From the NCBI RefSeq assembly GCF_000510265.1, contig NZ_CP006745.1, forward strand, positions 1 to 64,000: DNA of 64,000 nt, in the 5' to 3' direction. The DNA comes from Candidatus Endolissoclinum faulkneri L5 (lineage in GTDB: Bacteria > Pseudomonadota > Alphaproteobacteria > Thalassobaculales > Thalassobaculaceae). The notes below the pieces were generated by a model. It did no database searches and was not told the origin of the DNA. It worked only from the letters and a program-made list of their open reading frames with translations. A program made the position numbers and the translations under genes. Position 1 is the first letter of the stretch. Every line of letters begins with the position of its first letter. Below, piece after piece: positions 37,917 to 47,176 of this stretch.

Positions 37917-38535
37917 CCTTAATAACCTGTTACTTTAAACAAACAGACTAATACTATTAAACCCCTCCTTTTGGAGGGGTTTAATAGTATTAGTAATGAC
38001 TAGAAGCTGCATAGTCAATGAAGTCAATAGCGCAAGATCTATCTAGATATACAAGTGGAATATATGATTGCTTTGTTGCTTTTATGGCCTAATCGGTCTG
38101 CTACTGTTCTAATTATTTATGTTTTGTCATTGATAATATTCAGAATTCCTTGCAAAAAATCATTTTATTAAAAACATTAAATTTATAGATTAATTAATAT
38201 TATTGCGTGTTAATTAAACTTATTACTTCATGTGAACAATTTAGCGATAAAACTTTTATCGGGTTAAGTTGTTGTAGAAATAATTGTCGATTAAAATAAA
38301 AAATTATAAGATAAAGTTACTGTATCTTAGCAGACTAGATAAATACAACTCTTGTATCTAAAATATTAAAATACGTAAAGTAGCGCTACTGAATAATAAT
38401 GGTAGTTATTCTTGCGTTCTGCGTGATTTTTTATGCAATAGCATTTTGTGTTAAGTAAGCCAATCTAATGTATTAGTTATTTTACACCTTGATAAATTAA
38501 CTTTTAAGTTAAGCATAGTAAAGCGAAACATTTTT
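37917..38535. other. Spacer between rarA and rluC
   Basis: About 620 bp, large enough for the crcB gene found here in relatives, but no CrcB motif could be read. It contains the rarA downstream hairpin (37947-37994). Confidence 0.5.
37947..37994 (+). terminator. 22-bp hairpin downstream of rarA
   Basis: Arms 37947-37968 and 37973-37994 pair perfectly around TTTT, with a GC-rich core (CCCCTCC/GGAGGGG). It lies 30 bp after the rarA stop and is probably a terminator. No T-run follows the stem, so efficiency is uncertain. Confidence 0.6.
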
Positions 38536-39528
38536 ATGAGTTGGTATATAGAAATTCGTACGGTGACGATTGATGAAGTCGATCAGCGGTTAGACCGCTG
38601 GTTTAGTAAACATTTTCCCACTATTCCACACGGTAAAATCTCTAAACTATTGCGTACAGGTCAAATCCGTGTTGATGGCAGGCGCGCGAAAGTAAACTAT
38701 CGCTTGATGCTAGGCCAAACAATACGTATACCTTCATTATTTAATGGAGTAATATATGAAAGTCACTCTACTAAACCATTTCAACAAGATGTTATGACTG
38801 GAGATAAACTAGTTAAATCTGTGCTGTATCGTGATGAAGAAATAATTGCAATTAATAAACCAGCCGGGCTTGCAGTGCAGGGTGGTTCAGGGCTTACTAA
38901 GCATGTGGATGGAGCACTTGACATGCTTCGTTTCGAAGCAAATGAAAGGCCAAGACTAGTGCATCGTTTAGATAAGTACACCTCAGGTGTACTTATCTTA
39001 GCTCGTCAACGCAGTGCTGCTCGACGCTTGATTAATGTTTTTCGTGCCAAATCGGCGATAAAGATTTATTTAGCATTAGTAATGGGAGAGCCCCAGCCTA
39101 CATTTGGTCGGATCAATCTGCCTATTGCTAAAGTACTTAACAAGGTACGTGAAAAGATGATGATAGTTCAAGAGAATGGCAAATCCGCCTTTACTCGTTA
39201 TGTTACTCTAGAAAAGTTATCCTGCCACGTAACTCTTGTCGCTCTTTTCCCTGTTACAGGTCGCACTCATCAGCTTAGAGTGCATATGGCGGCTATAGGC
39301 ACACCTATTCTTGGAGATCGTAAGTATGGAGGTGCAAAAGCTTTCTTGAGGAATGACTTAGTTAGTAAAAATATACACCTACATGCCTGGGCTATTCGTA
39401 TTCCGAGTTATGGTGGAGGTAAGCTAGAAGTAACTGCTCCTTTGCGAGATCACATGATGAGGTCTTTGCACTTTTTTGGGGTAAAACCAGAGAGATATAA
39501 ATTACCATTCAGCTTTTTTGGTTGTTGA
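38536..39528 (+). CDS. rluC: 23S rRNA pseudouridine synthase, RluC/RluD family
   Basis: Converts uridines to pseudouridine in 23S rRNA. An N-terminal S4 RNA-binding domain (about residues 12-60, LDRWFSKHFPTIPHGKISKLL) precedes the catalytic domain. The catalytic motif HRLDKYTSGVLIL has its aspartate near residue 146; GRTHQLRVHMAAIGTPILGDRKYG follows. At 330 aa it is normal. RluC rather than RluD is inferred from the rarA neighbourhood and from remembered similarity. A 14-bp-arm palindrome covers the catalytic codons (38970-38998). Confidence 0.9.
   Translation: MSWYIEIRTVTIDEVDQRLDRWFSKHFPTIPHGKISKLLRTGQIRVDGRRAKVNYRLMLGQTIRIPSLFNGVIYESHSTKPFQQDVMTGDKLVKSVLYRDEEIIAINKPAGLAVQGGSGLTKHVDGALDMLRFEANERPRLVHRLDKYTSGVLILARQRSAARRLINVFRAKSAIKIYLALVMGEPQPTFGRINLPIAKVLNKVREKMMIVQENGKSAFTRYVTLEKLSCHVTLVALFPVTGRTHQLRVHMAAIGTPILGDRKYGGAKAFLRNDLVSKNIHLHAWAIRIPSYGGGKLEVTAPLRDHMMRSLHFFGVKPERYKLPFSFFGC
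38970..38998. repeat. Near-perfect 29-bp palindrome inside rluC
   Basis: Fourteen-base perfect arms (38970-38983, 38985-38998) around one base, overlapping the codons of the catalytic DKYTSG motif. Confidence 0.9.
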
Positions 39529-40417
39529 TTGTATTTGGTTTATAGGTTTGTGTTTTTTATTAACATAGCATGAATATATAGTTATTAGTATTGTGATATT
39601 GTTTCGATCAATCTGAGATTTCATATCAGATTGATAATATTTGTCAATGAATAGAAATATTATGCTAAACTCATAGTCTTTCATCCTTAATAATAATTTA
39701 AGCTTGTTGTTATATAACAATATTCAAGTTTTGAATCTGAGTAGTGTCGAATACTTACACGCTTATTAAACGGAGTTATTGTTCAGATATTACAATGATA
39801 TAAAATGTTTTTATAGTATCTTATACTCATAAGTTTAATGAATGCTAAAATAATTATTTGGGTTATTTCAAAATACAATTACTGAGTGTAAATAATTAAT
39901 ACAAGTGATGGGGTATATTTTACAATAATGTTAATAAGCAAATATATATAATAATAATAAAATATTTTTTGTTTATTGTAAGTAAGAATTTTAATATTTT
40001 TTAGATGATTTTTATCTTTAGCTTTAGACAACTTTAATTACTACTAAGTAATTTTTAGTAATGTACTTCAGCAAGGGTTAACACAGAATATTAATACTTA
40101 CCGAATACGCTTTGTTAGACTCAATATATGTAGTTTCTATATGGTGCCTTTAAAATAAAGTATTTTATTTTCCTCTAGTAATAATCGTGCCGTAGCTACC
40201 TATTCAAGGCAATGAGCGTTTGTTAAGATTTAAAAGGTGATTTTAAAAATTTACATTAAAAATTGCTATTAGCTATATATTCATTAGTTATAAATTATAT
40301 ATTTTAATAGCTATCATTTAAGCTATAAATTTAGTTGTAGAATATAGCAAGAATTACTATAAGTTTATTTTAGCGAAGATTGGTAGAAATATCTTTATAG
40401 TAATTAGTGAATACAAA

Positions 40418-40495
40418 ATGATTATTTTGATTGGTGGATTAATTATTACTATTATGCTGTTTATTGGACTTATAAAAATGATAACGAAAAATTGA
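40418..40495 (+). CDS. Possible 25-aa single-span membrane peptide
   Basis: Reads MIILIGGLIITIMLFIGLIK then MITKN and a stop: a short hydrophobic helix with a positive tail, like small membrane subunits. There is no Shine-Dalgarno and no recognised family. Random AT-rich frames also give I/L/F-rich peptides, so this is weak. Confidence 0.2.
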   Translation: MIILIGGLIITIMLFIGLIKMITKN

Positions 40496-40569
40496 AGGTA
40501 TCGTTGTGCTATTAATTCAATAAGATTTGGTTTATTTGAATAAAAAATACCGCAATAATTGATTCGATG

Positions 40570-40609
40570 AATAATCCTAGGCTATATTAGAATATAGCCT
40601 AGGATTATT
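40570..40609. repeat. 19-bp perfect hairpin
   Basis: Arms 40570-40588 and 40591-40609 with a 2-nt gap and CCTAGG in the stem. It is the first of two hairpins 75 bp apart upstream of pdxJ. Confidence 0.85.
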
Positions 40610-40683
40610 ATTTGCAGAGTTGCAAGCTTTTCTAAAACTTAGATTTTCTTCACAAAGAAGAAGAATTAAATTAGCAGATATTT

Positions 40684-40729
40684 AATATCACTGCTATCTT
40701 GCTAATTATAGCAAGATAGCAGTGATATT
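40684..40729 (+). promoter_or_regulatory. 21-bp perfect hairpin plus T-run abutting the pdxJ ribosome-binding site
   Basis: Arms 40684-40704 and 40709-40729 pair perfectly around ATTA. T's at 40728-40733 run directly into the Shine-Dalgarno GGAG (40734-40737), five bases before the pdxJ ATG. It has the form of an intrinsic terminator placed on the leader, so it could stop read-through or attenuate pdxJ. No antiterminator was identified. Confidence 0.6.
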
Positions 40730-40742
40730 TTTTGGAGTTAGC

Positions 40743-41495
40743 ATGATTGCACTTAGTGTTAATCTTAACAAGGTAGCTACTCTTCGTAATACTCGTACAT
40801 ATAATTACCCATCTGTAGTGCGTGCAGCTCGTACAGTGCTAGATGCAGGGGCTGCTGGTATTACTATCCATCCACGGCCTGATGCACGCCATATTCGTGA
40901 GCAAGATGTGTTAGATTTGGCTGAGTTAATGGAAGAAGCAAACTACAACAAAAAGGAGTTTAACATAGAGGGATATCCGAATGCACGTTTTTTAAGTCTT
41001 GTTAAACGAATTAAACCAAATCAGGTAACTTTGGTGCCTGATTCACCAGATCAACTAACATCAGATCATGGCTGGAATTTACTAAATCAAAATAGTTTTC
41101 TCTTTCCTATAGTTACTGAGCTAAAAAATATAGGTTGTCGAGTTTCATTATTTTCTGATGCTGTGCCAAATTTTGTTGAGGAAATAGCTAAAATAGGTTC
41201 TGATCGGATCGAGATTTATACTGGTTATTATTTTAATACGTTTCGTACGCCACAAAATGCATCAGTTCTTAAGACAATTGTCGATACTGCCAAGGCTGCG
41301 CGTAATTGCGGTCTTGGTGTTAATGCTGGGCATGATCTAACGCTAAAAAATTTGCCTACTTTAGTAAAATCTGTACCCTGGCTAGACGAAGTTTCTATAG
41401 GGCACCACTTTATTGGTGAAGCATTATGGATGGGTCTAGAAGAGGTTGTACAAGCTTATAAGGATAGACTTGTACTAGCAAATACCATATCGTAA
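40743..41495 (+). CDS. pdxJ: Pyridoxine 5'-phosphate synthase
   Basis: TIM-barrel enzyme that closes the pyridine ring of vitamin B6 from 1-deoxyxylulose-5-phosphate and aminoacetone phosphate. LSVNLNKVATLRNTR at the N-terminus, GITIHPRPDARHI, FNIEGYPN, VTLVPDS and AGHDLTLKNLP are family signatures. At 250 aa it is normal. I chose the ATG at 40743 with GGAG upstream, because the longer frame from 40722 starts inside the hairpin. B6 is needed by several enzymes here (LysA, GcvP). Neighbours seen in relatives (acpS, lepB, rnc) are absent. Confidence 0.94.
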   Translation: MIALSVNLNKVATLRNTRTYNYPSVVRAARTVLDAGAAGITIHPRPDARHIREQDVLDLAELMEEANYNKKEFNIEGYPNARFLSLVKRIKPNQVTLVPDSPDQLTSDHGWNLLNQNSFLFPIVTELKNIGCRVSLFSDAVPNFVEEIAKIGSDRIEIYTGYYFNTFRTPQNASVLKTIVDTAKAARNCGLGVNAGHDLTLKNLPTLVKSVPWLDEVSIGHHFIGEALWMGLEEVVQAYKDRLVLANTIS

Positions 41496-42323
41496 AGCTA
41501 TTTAATTAAATATATTTTAAGTAAGTCATTTATTTGATGAATATCATCAGGACTATTTTATTCTAAATTATTATCAAGAGATCCTCTTAAAGCAATAATT
41601 GTAAATTCAAAAAAAACATGTTTCAGTTCGTGTACGCTTTATTTACTTTAGATTATTTTTCGTTGTAATTCTAACAGAATAGTTCTATGCAAAAAAAAAA
41701 TCATAGCAAAATTGCTATATTGACTAATTTCCAGTAAAGAAATTAGATTTCATCGTAGTGTTTTTATAGAGATACTCAACTTTTATAAATATAATAAAAT
41801 CATTTTTAGTATTGATTATAACTATCATTAAATTCAAAAACTATTTGACCGATCGCCGAAGAGCTACTTTGATCTTTGTTGTTTATTTAGGAATAAATAT
41901 CCAGAAAAACAAAAATATCTGAAGATAGAGCAAAACAGCTAACTAATGTCAATGTTATATAGTAGAAAAATTAAATAATATATAATTTTTTAGATGTACT
42001 TAAATTATTGTTCACCCACTGTTCTGTTTTTGCTAAAGTGTAAGAGTATATTTTTGCGTAAATTATGAAACTATATCTAGATTTTTTTAGATTAAATTCG
42101 TGCTAATTATATTGTAGATAATAGCAAAGTTATTGGATATGTTTGTTAATCTAACATTATAGCACCTTAATAATTTGATCTCTTGGGTATTGCATACACG
42201 GATGAGATCACATATTAGTAAATAAAACATAAATAACTTGCTTTTTAATTAAAGCTACTGAAGGTTAAGTGGATTGTTCTATATTAATCATAATATGTTT
42301 TTATTTTATCTACAATTTTCCCT
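41496..42323. other. Spacer between convergent pdxJ and flavin reductase-like gene
   Basis: About 830 bp, including a run of ten A's near 41691-41700 and a small hairpin ATAGCAA/TTGCTAT beside it. A less AT-rich stretch near 41845-41875 hints at lost coding sequence that I cannot identify. Confidence 0.45.
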
Positions 42324-42938
42324 TTATGGGCGAAGCATTTCAAATACTTCAGTGATTGTAGCATAATCGTAGTAACCTAGTCGCGAAATTGGTTGCCACA
42401 AAGTTACATCTGCTTTGCCATTGACGATTACCTCCTCAGAAACATGAATACCGATTACTGTCCCGATCAACGCGTAGTTTTTTTGCGTACTATCCCAGCT
42501 TTCCATGTCAATTGTTTGGCGATAAACGCACTCAAATGCGATCGGCGCTTTAGCAACCCAAAGCGGCTTTACAAGGTGCGAAGCTGCACCCTCTATTCCA
42601 ATCGATTCAAATTCGCTTTCGCCGTAAGGCAGGGCAATAGAAGTAGCATTCATGTCTTCTTTAAGTGCATGGCCAACAATACTAAGAGTAAACTGACCTG
42701 TATCTTCTATATTGCGCTGACTGTCTTTTTTACTTCCATCCCGCCGACTACCACTTCCAAATATTATTTGAGGAGGATTCGAAGCCATAGCATTAAAAAA
42801 GCTGTATGGGGCAAGATTTGTACGACGATGATTATCGATCGAACCAATCCATCCAATTGGTCGTGGACTGCAGAAAGCTTTAAATGGATCTTGACTAAAT
42901 CCGTGTTCTTTGTGTTGTCCGGGTTCGTAAAAAATCAT
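42324..42938 (-). CDS. Flavin reductase-like domain protein (FMN-binding split barrel)
   Basis: Flavoprotein of the flavin reductase-like/DIM6-NTAB family. SPRPIGWIGSIDNHRRTNLA, YSFFNAMASNPPQIIFGS, DSQRNIEDTGQFTLSIVG and FECVYRQT lay out the FMN-binding split barrel. At 204 aa it is normal. A role as flavin reductase or flavin-linked oxidoreductase is likely, but the substrate is unknown. AGGAAAA precedes the ATG. It stands alone between two long spacers. Its retention in such a reduced set suggests a needed function. Confidence 0.85.
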   Translation of the reverse strand: MIFYEPGQHKEHGFSQDPFKAFCSPRPIGWIGSIDNHRRTNLAPYSFFNAMASNPPQIIFGSGSRRDGSKKDSQRNIEDTGQFTLSIVGHALKEDMNATSIALPYGESEFESIGIEGAASHLVKPLWVAKAPIAFECVYRQTIDMESWDSTQKNYALIGTVIGIHVSEEVIVNGKADVTLWQPISRLGYYDYATITEVFEMLRP

Positions 42939-43326
42939 GTTTTTTCCTAGCGTAATCTATACTGACGGTTTGCTGGCTATTCACTATATCTTATTCGATA
43001 ATGAGAGAGTAAAAATAATTTTTAAATATATTGAGTGATCATCATAAATGTGATACAAACTACTTATAGCTAAGGAGTGGCTATTATATACACTTAAAAG
43101 TCATTTTATTTCTAGTTTGTGTATGTCAAGAATTCTTTATTTATTCTCTTTTTATGCGCTAGTATAATTCATCCCATCATTCAATAAGCTTACTAGTGTA
43201 GTACGAATTGAGTGGTATGTGCCTGTGTATAATGAAGTTAAGGCAAAATACCTTGATTTTTAAGGTGTTTATCTCATAGATTTTTTTTATATACATCGAC
43301 TTTCCTGCTACTCTAATCGCTGATTT

Positions 43327-43373
43327 ATAATAACAAATATTGCTCTTACATTAAGAGCAATATTTGTTATTAT
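43327..43373. repeat. 22-bp perfect hairpin
   Basis: Arms 43327-43348 and 43352-43373 with a CAT loop. It is isolated, about 390 bp from the flavin reductase start and 840 bp from yajC. Confidence 0.85.
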
Positions 43374-43431
43374 CGTAGCGAAGATATAGCTTTTATAAAC
43401 TAGATGGATCTTACGTGCCGCGATTATTATA

Positions 43432-43486
43432 TAAGTATATTACCGAAGAACAATTAGCATAAGTATATTACCGAAGAACAATTAGT
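43432..43486. repeat. 28-bp tandem duplication
   Basis: A 28-bp unit containing TATATTACCGAAGAACAATT is present twice, back to back (43432-43459 and 43460-43486), without mismatch over 27 bases. It is a recent slippage duplication in non-coding DNA. Confidence 0.9.
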
Positions 43487-44216
43487 TTACCACTGTAAAT
43501 TTATTTTTATTCATCTTCTTGATAAACCTATTAACTTATAGACAAAATTAAACTAATGATCTGATAAAGATAATTAAAAACCGTTAAAATTTAATACAAT
43601 CAAATCAGATAATATCTTTTGATATAATGAATATTTTTCATAATTCTAAATTTTATTTACCTGACAGGTCTTAACTTCGTAAGTAGTGGTAGGTAACTAA
43701 TTATTTGTATACTTATTTTTATAGTAAAAATGCTAGCCTAGGTTTATGAATTTAGAAAGCTATACATGCTAGCTCTAAGATAAAACACATCATATGAGAG
43801 TAATATTAGGAAGCCTCCTAATTACTAAAAAGTTTAATTTAGCTCTTTTGTAGAGTAAATCAACTAAGATATTAATGAAAACGATGTGACAGATGTAATT
43901 GCAGAAGAATCATTAGTGTTGTATATTAATACTAATGGATTTTGCATTGTTTAGTCTTGTTGAACTCTAAGAGAATAATTAGTAATCTATGCTAAATCTA
44001 AATAGCACTTTCTAGTTAGCTATAATCATGGGTTTAAAAATTATATTAATGTATTACAGTGCAGTTCATCTAGGTGTATTTGTTACTTATTAAGTGAGTC
44101 GTTTTAAATTATCGCATCGTTATTTTTACGCCACTATAAAACTTAATTTCAGCAATTTCGTTCCGCTTTATGTTCTGCAATAGAAGCGACCGAACGCAAT
44201 TTGAGGAGAATTGCTT

Positions 44217-44633
44217 ATGCTCATCTCGACAGCTTACGCGCATTCTTTCGACGGTAGTATTGCATATGTTATCCAAATTCTACCTCTAATTCTTATTTTT
44301 GCGGTATTTTATTTCCTATTGATTCGTCCGCAGCAAAAACGCATTAAACAGCATAAGGCAATGGTCGCGAATGTACATCGAGGAGATCAAGTGATTAGTA
44401 ACGGTGGTTTGATTGGTATAGTTACTAAGGCTAATATCACAAGTGATATGTTAACTGTTGAGATTGCTCATGGTGTGCGTGTACAGATTTTACGTTCAAT
44501 GCTGGCAGAAGTTAGAGGAAGAAACGAGTTGGCGGATGTTTATCCTAATAAAGATGAAATCAATGCTAGAACTACAACAAAAATAACTGAAGCTGATTCA
44601 CTTTCGGCAATGATTGATGGAAATAAAATTTAA
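44217..44633 (+). CDS. yajC: Preprotein translocase subunit YajC
   Basis: Small inner-membrane protein of the SecDF-YajC complex. One transmembrane helix (about residues 20-40) ends in FYFLLIRPQQKRIKQHK, the family signature, and is followed by GDQVISNGGLIGIV. GAGGAG lies 8 bases before the ATG at 44217 (138 aa); an upstream TTG at 44211 is less likely. It is the first gene of yajC-secD-secF, with secD 57 bp downstream. Confidence 0.94.
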   Translation: MLISTAYAHSFDGSIAYVIQILPLILIFAVFYFLLIRPQQKRIKQHKAMVANVHRGDQVISNGGLIGIVTKANITSDMLTVEIAHGVRVQILRSMLAEVRGRNELADVYPNKDEINARTTTKITEADSLSAMIDGNKI

Positions 44634-44690
44634 AATTTTTTGATTTGCCAGGTGTTGTACATCAATAAAAGATTATCGTAGAATTTACTC

Positions 44691-46235
44691 ATGATGCAGT
44701 TTAAAGCTTGGAATGCGATCATTGCTATGTTTGTTTGCTTGATTGGGATCGTGTATGCAATGCCTAACCTCATGGATAGAAAAATTGGTGCTGGATTGCC
44801 AATAGGTTTTCCAGGCAAGCAGATTAACCTTGGACTTGATCTTCGGGGTGGAGTCCACTTGTTATTGGAGGTTGATGCTAATGTTCTCATTCAAGAGCGA
44901 TTAGAATCTATCTTGGGATCTGTTCGTCAAGTTTTACGTGATGCAAAAGTTGGCTATGTTGGTTTAGGAATACGTGACAATGTTATTAGGTTCACTTTGC
45001 TTAGTCAGATAGATAAAACAGTTGTGCAAAAAATTACCAATAGTCTTAGTAGTGACTTGATAATTGATAAGAATAGTAATAACATTTTACTATCGATACA
45101 GAAGAAAACAATTCGCCAAATTAAGATTAACGCGACGCAGAAATCCATCGAGATTTTGCGTCGTCGAATAGATGAAACAGGTACGCGTGAGCCTTTAATC
45201 CAGCGTCAGGGCATCAATAGAATACTTATTCAAGTTCCTGGTGTCAATGAACCAGAAACGGTCAAGAACTTAATCGGTAAAACTGCTAAACTGACTTTTC
45301 ATTTAGTTGCTATCGGCCGTGAAGCTAATCAGCAATTTTCGAGTATACTTACTCTGCCTATGTTAAAGGGTGGTAATATTGCGATAGATCGTCGAGTGTT
45401 GGTTAGCGGTGAAAATTTACTAGATGCTAAACCTTCCTTTGATCAAAATCATCAGTCCACAGTTACTATCCGTTTTGATAGTTCTGGCAGTTATAATTTT
45501 GCAAGGGCAACCACAGAAAATGTAGGAAAGCCATTTGCTATAGTACTAGATCGAAAAGTGATTTCTGCTCCGGTGATACGCGAACCGATTCTTGGTGGTT
45601 CTGCCCAAATCAGTGGAGATTTTACTGTTCAGGAAGCAAATGAACTTGCCTTGTTGTTACGTGCGGGTGCGTTACCTGCACCACTAAAAGTATTAGAAGA
45701 GCGCTCGATCGGTCCTGGCTTGGGTCTGGATTCAGTTAATGCAGGTAGGACAGCAGCTGTAATTAGTCTAATTTTAATTGTTACTTTTATGATAGGTTTT
45801 TACGGTTTGTTTGGACTATTTGCTAATGTTGCTCTATTTTTTAATATTATTTTAATTTTTGGTGCATTGTCAGCTTTACAGTCTACTCTGACGCTGCCTG
45901 GTATAGTAGGTATTGTGTTGACTATTGGCATGGCAGTAGATGCTAATGTGCTTATTTTTGAGCGAATGCGCGATGAAAATAAAGCTGGTAGCCAGCATCT
46001 TCTCCAAGTTTTAGATGCTGGCTACAGGCGTGCTTTAAAAGCTATTGTAGACAGCAATGTAACAACTTTATTGGCTGCTCTGTTTCTTTTTGCACTTGGA
46101 TCAGGTACAATAAGGGGATTTGCCGTAACTTTAAGTATCGGTATCGTTACATCTATGTTTACAGCTATTATGATTACGCGAATGTTCATTGTTGGCTGGG
46201 TGCGATATTGTAGGCCGACTAGGCTACCTATTTAA
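44691..46235 (+). CDS. secD: Protein translocase subunit SecD
   Basis: Proton-driven RND-type membrane component that pulls secreted proteins through the Sec channel. The periplasmic P1 start GLDLRGGVHLLLEVD (D1 motif) is followed by RRRIDETGTREPLIQRQG, then LLLRAGALPAPLKVLEERSIG. A C-terminal six-helix block includes GIVLTIGMAVDANVLIFERMRDE (D4). At 514 aa it is normal. secF starts 6 bp later. A 13-bp perfect inverted repeat lies inside the gene (45988-46025). Confidence 0.96.
   Translation: MMQFKAWNAIIAMFVCLIGIVYAMPNLMDRKIGAGLPIGFPGKQINLGLDLRGGVHLLLEVDANVLIQERLESILGSVRQVLRDAKVGYVGLGIRDNVIRFTLLSQIDKTVVQKITNSLSSDLIIDKNSNNILLSIQKKTIRQIKINATQKSIEILRRRIDETGTREPLIQRQGINRILIQVPGVNEPETVKNLIGKTAKLTFHLVAIGREANQQFSSILTLPMLKGGNIAIDRRVLVSGENLLDAKPSFDQNHQSTVTIRFDSSGSYNFARATTENVGKPFAIVLDRKVISAPVIREPILGGSAQISGDFTVQEANELALLLRAGALPAPLKVLEERSIGPGLGLDSVNAGRTAAVISLILIVTFMIGFYGLFGLFANVALFFNIILIFGALSALQSTLTLPGIVGIVLTIGMAVDANVLIFERMRDENKAGSQHLLQVLDAGYRRALKAIVDSNVTTLLAALFLFALGSGTIRGFAVTLSIGIVTSMFTAIMITRMFIVGWVRYCRPTRLPI
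45988..46025. repeat. 13-bp perfect inverted repeat inside secD
   Basis: Arms GTAGCCAGCATCT (45988-46000) and its complement (46013-46025) with a 12-nt loop, within coding sequence. Confidence 0.85.
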
Positions 46236-46241
46236 CTCTAG

Positions 46242-47150
46242 ATGAAGCTGCTTCGTATCGTTCCTTCGAACTCAAATATTCCATTTATTAAATACCATTT
46301 AGTCACTTTTTTACTGTCGGCTATGATGTTAATAGGCTCGATTTTTGCGATATTTAGCATTGGGCTGAGTTTTGGCATCGACTTCAAGGGTGGATTAGTA
46401 GTCGAAGTAGAAATTAACGATTCAACTGATATCGCTCAGCTTCGTTCAGACTTAAATAAACTTGGATTAGGTGGAGTTATTTTGCAGGAGTTCAGTGCAG
46501 AGCGCGCGATATTGATTCGTGTCCCTTATCAAGGAAGCGATAAAAATGAACAAACCAATACTATTAAGAAGATACGGCAGGTGATGCCGTCCAATATTAA
46601 GTTTCGCAGAACTGAGTTTGTCGGTCCAACTGTTGGCAGAGAGATGATTAATGCTGCTGTATTGGCTATAGTCTTGGCTTTATTGTCAATCATGATTTAT
46701 ATATGGTTTTGCTTTGAATGGCAATTTGGCTTATGCGCTATTTTAGCACTGGTTCATGATATAATTTTGACTATAGGTTTATTTTCTCTGATCGAACACG
46801 AATTTAATACATCAACGGTTGCTGCATTGTTGGCGATAGCTGGTTCATCTATCAATGATACTGTAGTGATCTATGACCGAGTGCGAGAAAACCTACAGCT
46901 GTACAAAAATATGTCACTATCTAAGCTGTTAGAATTATCTATTAATGAAACATTATCGCGAACTACTACAACTTCATTTACTACATTATTAGCGCTAGCC
47001 AGCGTGTATTTTTTTGGAGGTGCTGGATTAACAGATTTTGCACTTGCAATGATTTGGGGGATATCTGTAGGTACTTATTCATCCATCTTCATAGCCGCGC
47101 CACTACTTTTATACACTGGTGTGTGTGATAAAAGGATAGCCAGTAGCTAG
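46242..47150 (+). CDS. secF: Protein translocase subunit SecF
   Basis: Partner of SecD in the proton-driven SecDF complex. SFGIDFKGGLVVEVE is the D1-like motif near residues 41-55. RRTEFVGPTVGRE and the C-terminal AGSSINDTVVIYDRVRENL followed by LSRTTTTSFTTLLAL are hallmarks. At 302 aa it is normal. It sits 6 bp after secD and 26 bp before the Mth938-like gene, all one transcript. Confidence 0.96.
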   Translation: MKLLRIVPSNSNIPFIKYHLVTFLLSAMMLIGSIFAIFSIGLSFGIDFKGGLVVEVEINDSTDIAQLRSDLNKLGLGGVILQEFSAERAILIRVPYQGSDKNEQTNTIKKIRQVMPSNIKFRRTEFVGPTVGREMINAAVLAIVLALLSIMIYIWFCFEWQFGLCAILALVHDIILTIGLFSLIEHEFNTSTVAALLAIAGSSINDTVVIYDRVRENLQLYKNMSLSKLLELSINETLSRTTTTSFTTLLALASVYFFGGAGLTDFALAMIWGISVGTYSSIFIAAPLLLYTGVCDKRIASS

Positions 47151-47176
47151 AGCTAATAGTAAAAGGAAAGAAGATA

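Larger units (their letters stand above)
39529..40742. other. 1.2-kb spacer between rluC and pdxJ
   Basis: Gene-free apart from a possible 25-residue hydrophobic peptide (40418-40495). It contains a 10-bp hairpin at 39607-39635 and two long perfect hairpins (40570-40609 and 40684-40729) before pdxJ. No remnant of the HAD hydrolase gene that can follow rluC was recognised. Confidence 0.5.
42939..44216. other. 1.3-kb spacer upstream of yajC
   Basis: Gene-free. It contains a 22-bp perfect hairpin (43327-43373) and a 28-bp tandem duplication (43432-43486). It must carry the yajC-secDF promoter. The M23 peptidase and surE/pcm genes that can precede yajC in relatives were not recognised. Confidence 0.5.

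Noticed and set aside
37996-38535. crcB remnant between rarA and rluC
   Set aside because: The position fits, but no CrcB motif could be read in any frame.
42393-42950. 185-codon plus-strand open frame opposite the flavin reductase-like gene
   Set aside because: It is antisense to a clear minus-strand family protein, with no motif of its own. It is a shadow frame.
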